From the NCBI GenBank assembly GCA_029207755.1, contig JARCOQ010000002.1, positions 113,199,745-113,263,744 on the forward strand: a stretch of DNA of 64,000 nucleotides, written 5' to 3'. This document shows positions 62,083-64,000 of the stretch, one piece after another (position 1 is the stretch's first letter; each line of letters opens with the position of its first letter). A program made the position numbers and the translations under genes. The notes under the pieces are model-generated. The model saw only the letters and a list, made by a program, of their open reading frames with translations, searched no databases and had not been told where the DNA came from. This DNA comes from Chamaea fasciata. Lineage: Eukaryota; Chordata; Aves; Passeriformes; Sylviidae.

Positions 62083-64000
62083 GTATTTTGATGCAACATA
62101 CGGACACCCACACGGCTCCTCAGCACACCTGCTTGGAACTGCTAAATCCAACACCAGTTTTAATGGAGTAACTGGCAGTGGTGGGAGGTTGCTGTCCTGT
62201 TCCTGAATCAGCAGGAAAGGGAATGAACTTGACTACATTTTGGGTGGGATTCATAAAGCTGATGGGAAAGGAACAATGAGAAAACTCTGATGCCTTCAGA
62301 CATGGTGTCTGCTCCTGTTCCACCTCCTCTGTCCCAGCCCAGGGCCAGTCCCGATGGTCACCACAGTTCCCAGCAGACCTCAGCAATGCTGTGTCTTCAT
62401 CTGGCTTCTCCTGCTCCCCAGAACTGCACCAGGACATTCCCTAACCCCAAAATTCCAGCCCAGCTCCTTCCCACACCAACCAACTCCTGCTCTCCCCTCC
62501 AGTTCTCACATCCCAGTCTATATTTCACCCTCCAAGTCCTGGCTTCCATCCCAAAAGTATCAAATCCTGCCTAATCCTCGGTCATTCCAGCTTCTGGATG
62601 AGACCTACTGAACTCCTTTGTCATTCCATCCTGTGAACTCCCTGCTCCAGCTTCTGGGACCCTCTGCTTCAAGAACTGGAGGCACATTTTTTCCTAAGCA
62701 ATTGCGATGTTTTGGGAGCACAGAAAGGGCATGACCCTGCCCTTGGCTTCAGCTCCTGGCCAAAGCATTGCTGAATGTAGCAGCAATTAAGGAAAACCAT
62801 GATTTCCTTACGCCTTTCAAAGACAGTGTTGGTTTAATTGCTTTAGTGTTTACTATTTGGCTCAGCGATGTTGAGTTTTCACGGAAAAAAAAAATAATTA
62901 ACTGCTTCACTGAACTCACACAAATGTAAGACTTGTCCTTCTAAACATTTATAACTTGGCCTCTATAACAGATAGAAAAGTCACCTCCCAGATGACAAAT
63001 CTTACATTTCTGCTCAAAATGACAAAGACTCAAAGTAGTCAAACAAAAGGCCACCAGAAATTGTTTTTAATTTCTTCATGTGCTAACATTTTGCTCAAGC
63101 CTCAATTTTGGAAACTACTGGAATGACTTTGCTGAACCCTTCCAAAGTAATTCTGCTCGAGGCAAGCAATCAAAATGACAAATTTCAGCCTGAGCAATTG
63201 GATTTTGGCAAGGCTGTGTACAACTGAAAAGGGAGCTTTTAACCAGCAGAGTTCAGCAGCTGTTAATCGGCCTTGCCACTGGTCCAGATTGCAATAAACA
63301 AAATAAGTGCATATAATACCAATGAAGGAATGTAAACTAAACGAAATAAAAGTTACGGATAGCTGGAAAACCTTTAAAAGCGATCAAAAGCAGAGGGTGA
63401 ATGTTACTGTGCTGGTGTTTTTGAGAACTGCCAATGATTTTTTGAAGATTTAAGCACAGGAAAAAAACTGAAAAGAGTTGAGTCACTTAAAATGATTACA
63501 TGGAAGACAAAAATTAATCCAAGTAGTGCTTTACACATTCTATGCTGAGGATTTGTCTTATCTCTGCTACTCATTTAAAAATTCTCTAGAAAACATTTTC
63601 CCCTGTGTGAATTTAAACCCTGACGGGCACTTTTTAAGGTCTATCTGGATTTACAGCCATGTCAGATTGTCAATAAAGCTGATCAGAAACAGCATCTGAG
63701 CTGACACACACGGCTGGCCAACCTCAGATCATCTCCCCAGCCTGTGTTTTCTGATCTAGAGACATCCATTCTTCCTCCCCCTGTTTCTGAGGATTACAAG
63801 GACATGAGCTTACAAACATCTGGAAGAAGGACTAAACCTTTCATTCATCGGCTGTGCTTCAGAAAACACAAGCTGGGTTGCTGAAAGGAAGGACTTAAGT
63901 TGGGACACATCCTTCACTGACTCCAAAGTGCTACCATGCGCAGAATGCACAGGATACAGCACACCCCAGTCCCTGTTCCACTAAAACCTACCTAATTGTC

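Larger units (their letters stand above)
59063..64000. other. Unassigned PCP4 intron sequence at window end
   Basis: No transposon is recognised in the last 4.9 kb. It holds an 11-bp duplication, the A27 tract and one candidate element. PCP4 exon 2 is not seen. Confidence 0.6.

Overview
This window looks like bird nuclear DNA, most likely from a songbird (passerine). It is gene-poor and intron-rich. It carries more than 20 CR1 LINE 3' ends in both orientations, ERV LTRs that include a type beginning TGTCTTGG (which I recall from songbird genomes), and long A, G, TA and GGAGA tracts. There are no bacterial-type operons. Almost every long open frame is an accidental reading of a repeat.

Two protein-coding genes are recognisable, each by its last exon only, and they are arranged tail to tail. 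The + strand exon at 10403-10746 encodes the C-terminal ~113 residues of DSCAM (Down syndrome cell adhesion molecule), ending in a PDZ-binding tail. Its 3' UTR runs to a poly(A) signal at 11361. The - strand exon at 47940-48067 encodes the calmodulin-binding C-terminal 41 residues of PCP4 (PEP-19), with a poly(A) signal at 47733-47738. DSCAM and PCP4 are also tail-to-tail neighbours in human 21q22.2, so this is conserved vertebrate synteny. Positions 1-10402 are therefore the last DSCAM intron (part), 11386-47717 is the intergenic region, and 48068-64000 is the last PCP4 intron (part). I did not find DSCAM's penultimate exon or PCP4 exons 1-2, which probably lie outside the window.

Most of the non-coding DNA that I can explain is transposon remains. 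There are CR1 fragments of at least three ages. Two related LTRs lie in inverted orientation at 8080-8527 and 48412-48870. A 743-bp LTR sits at 20613-21355. An 850-bp 3' LTR at 38306-39155 still has its polypurine tract and the last ~57 codons of a retroviral envelope gene. Large satellite-like tracts include a perfect 313-bp (GGAGA)n array at 23164-23476.

I see no wholly new biological system. The most interesting points are structural. The inverted LTR pair lies in the last introns of DSCAM and PCP4, and both of those introns are phase 1, so an inversion between the LTRs would swap the two genes' terminal exons in frame. Others are a mosaic CR1 at 53.9-54.7 kb, an interleaved pair of inverted repeats at 37.36-37.44 kb, and a palindromic Pumilio-type site 26 bases after the DSCAM stop codon.
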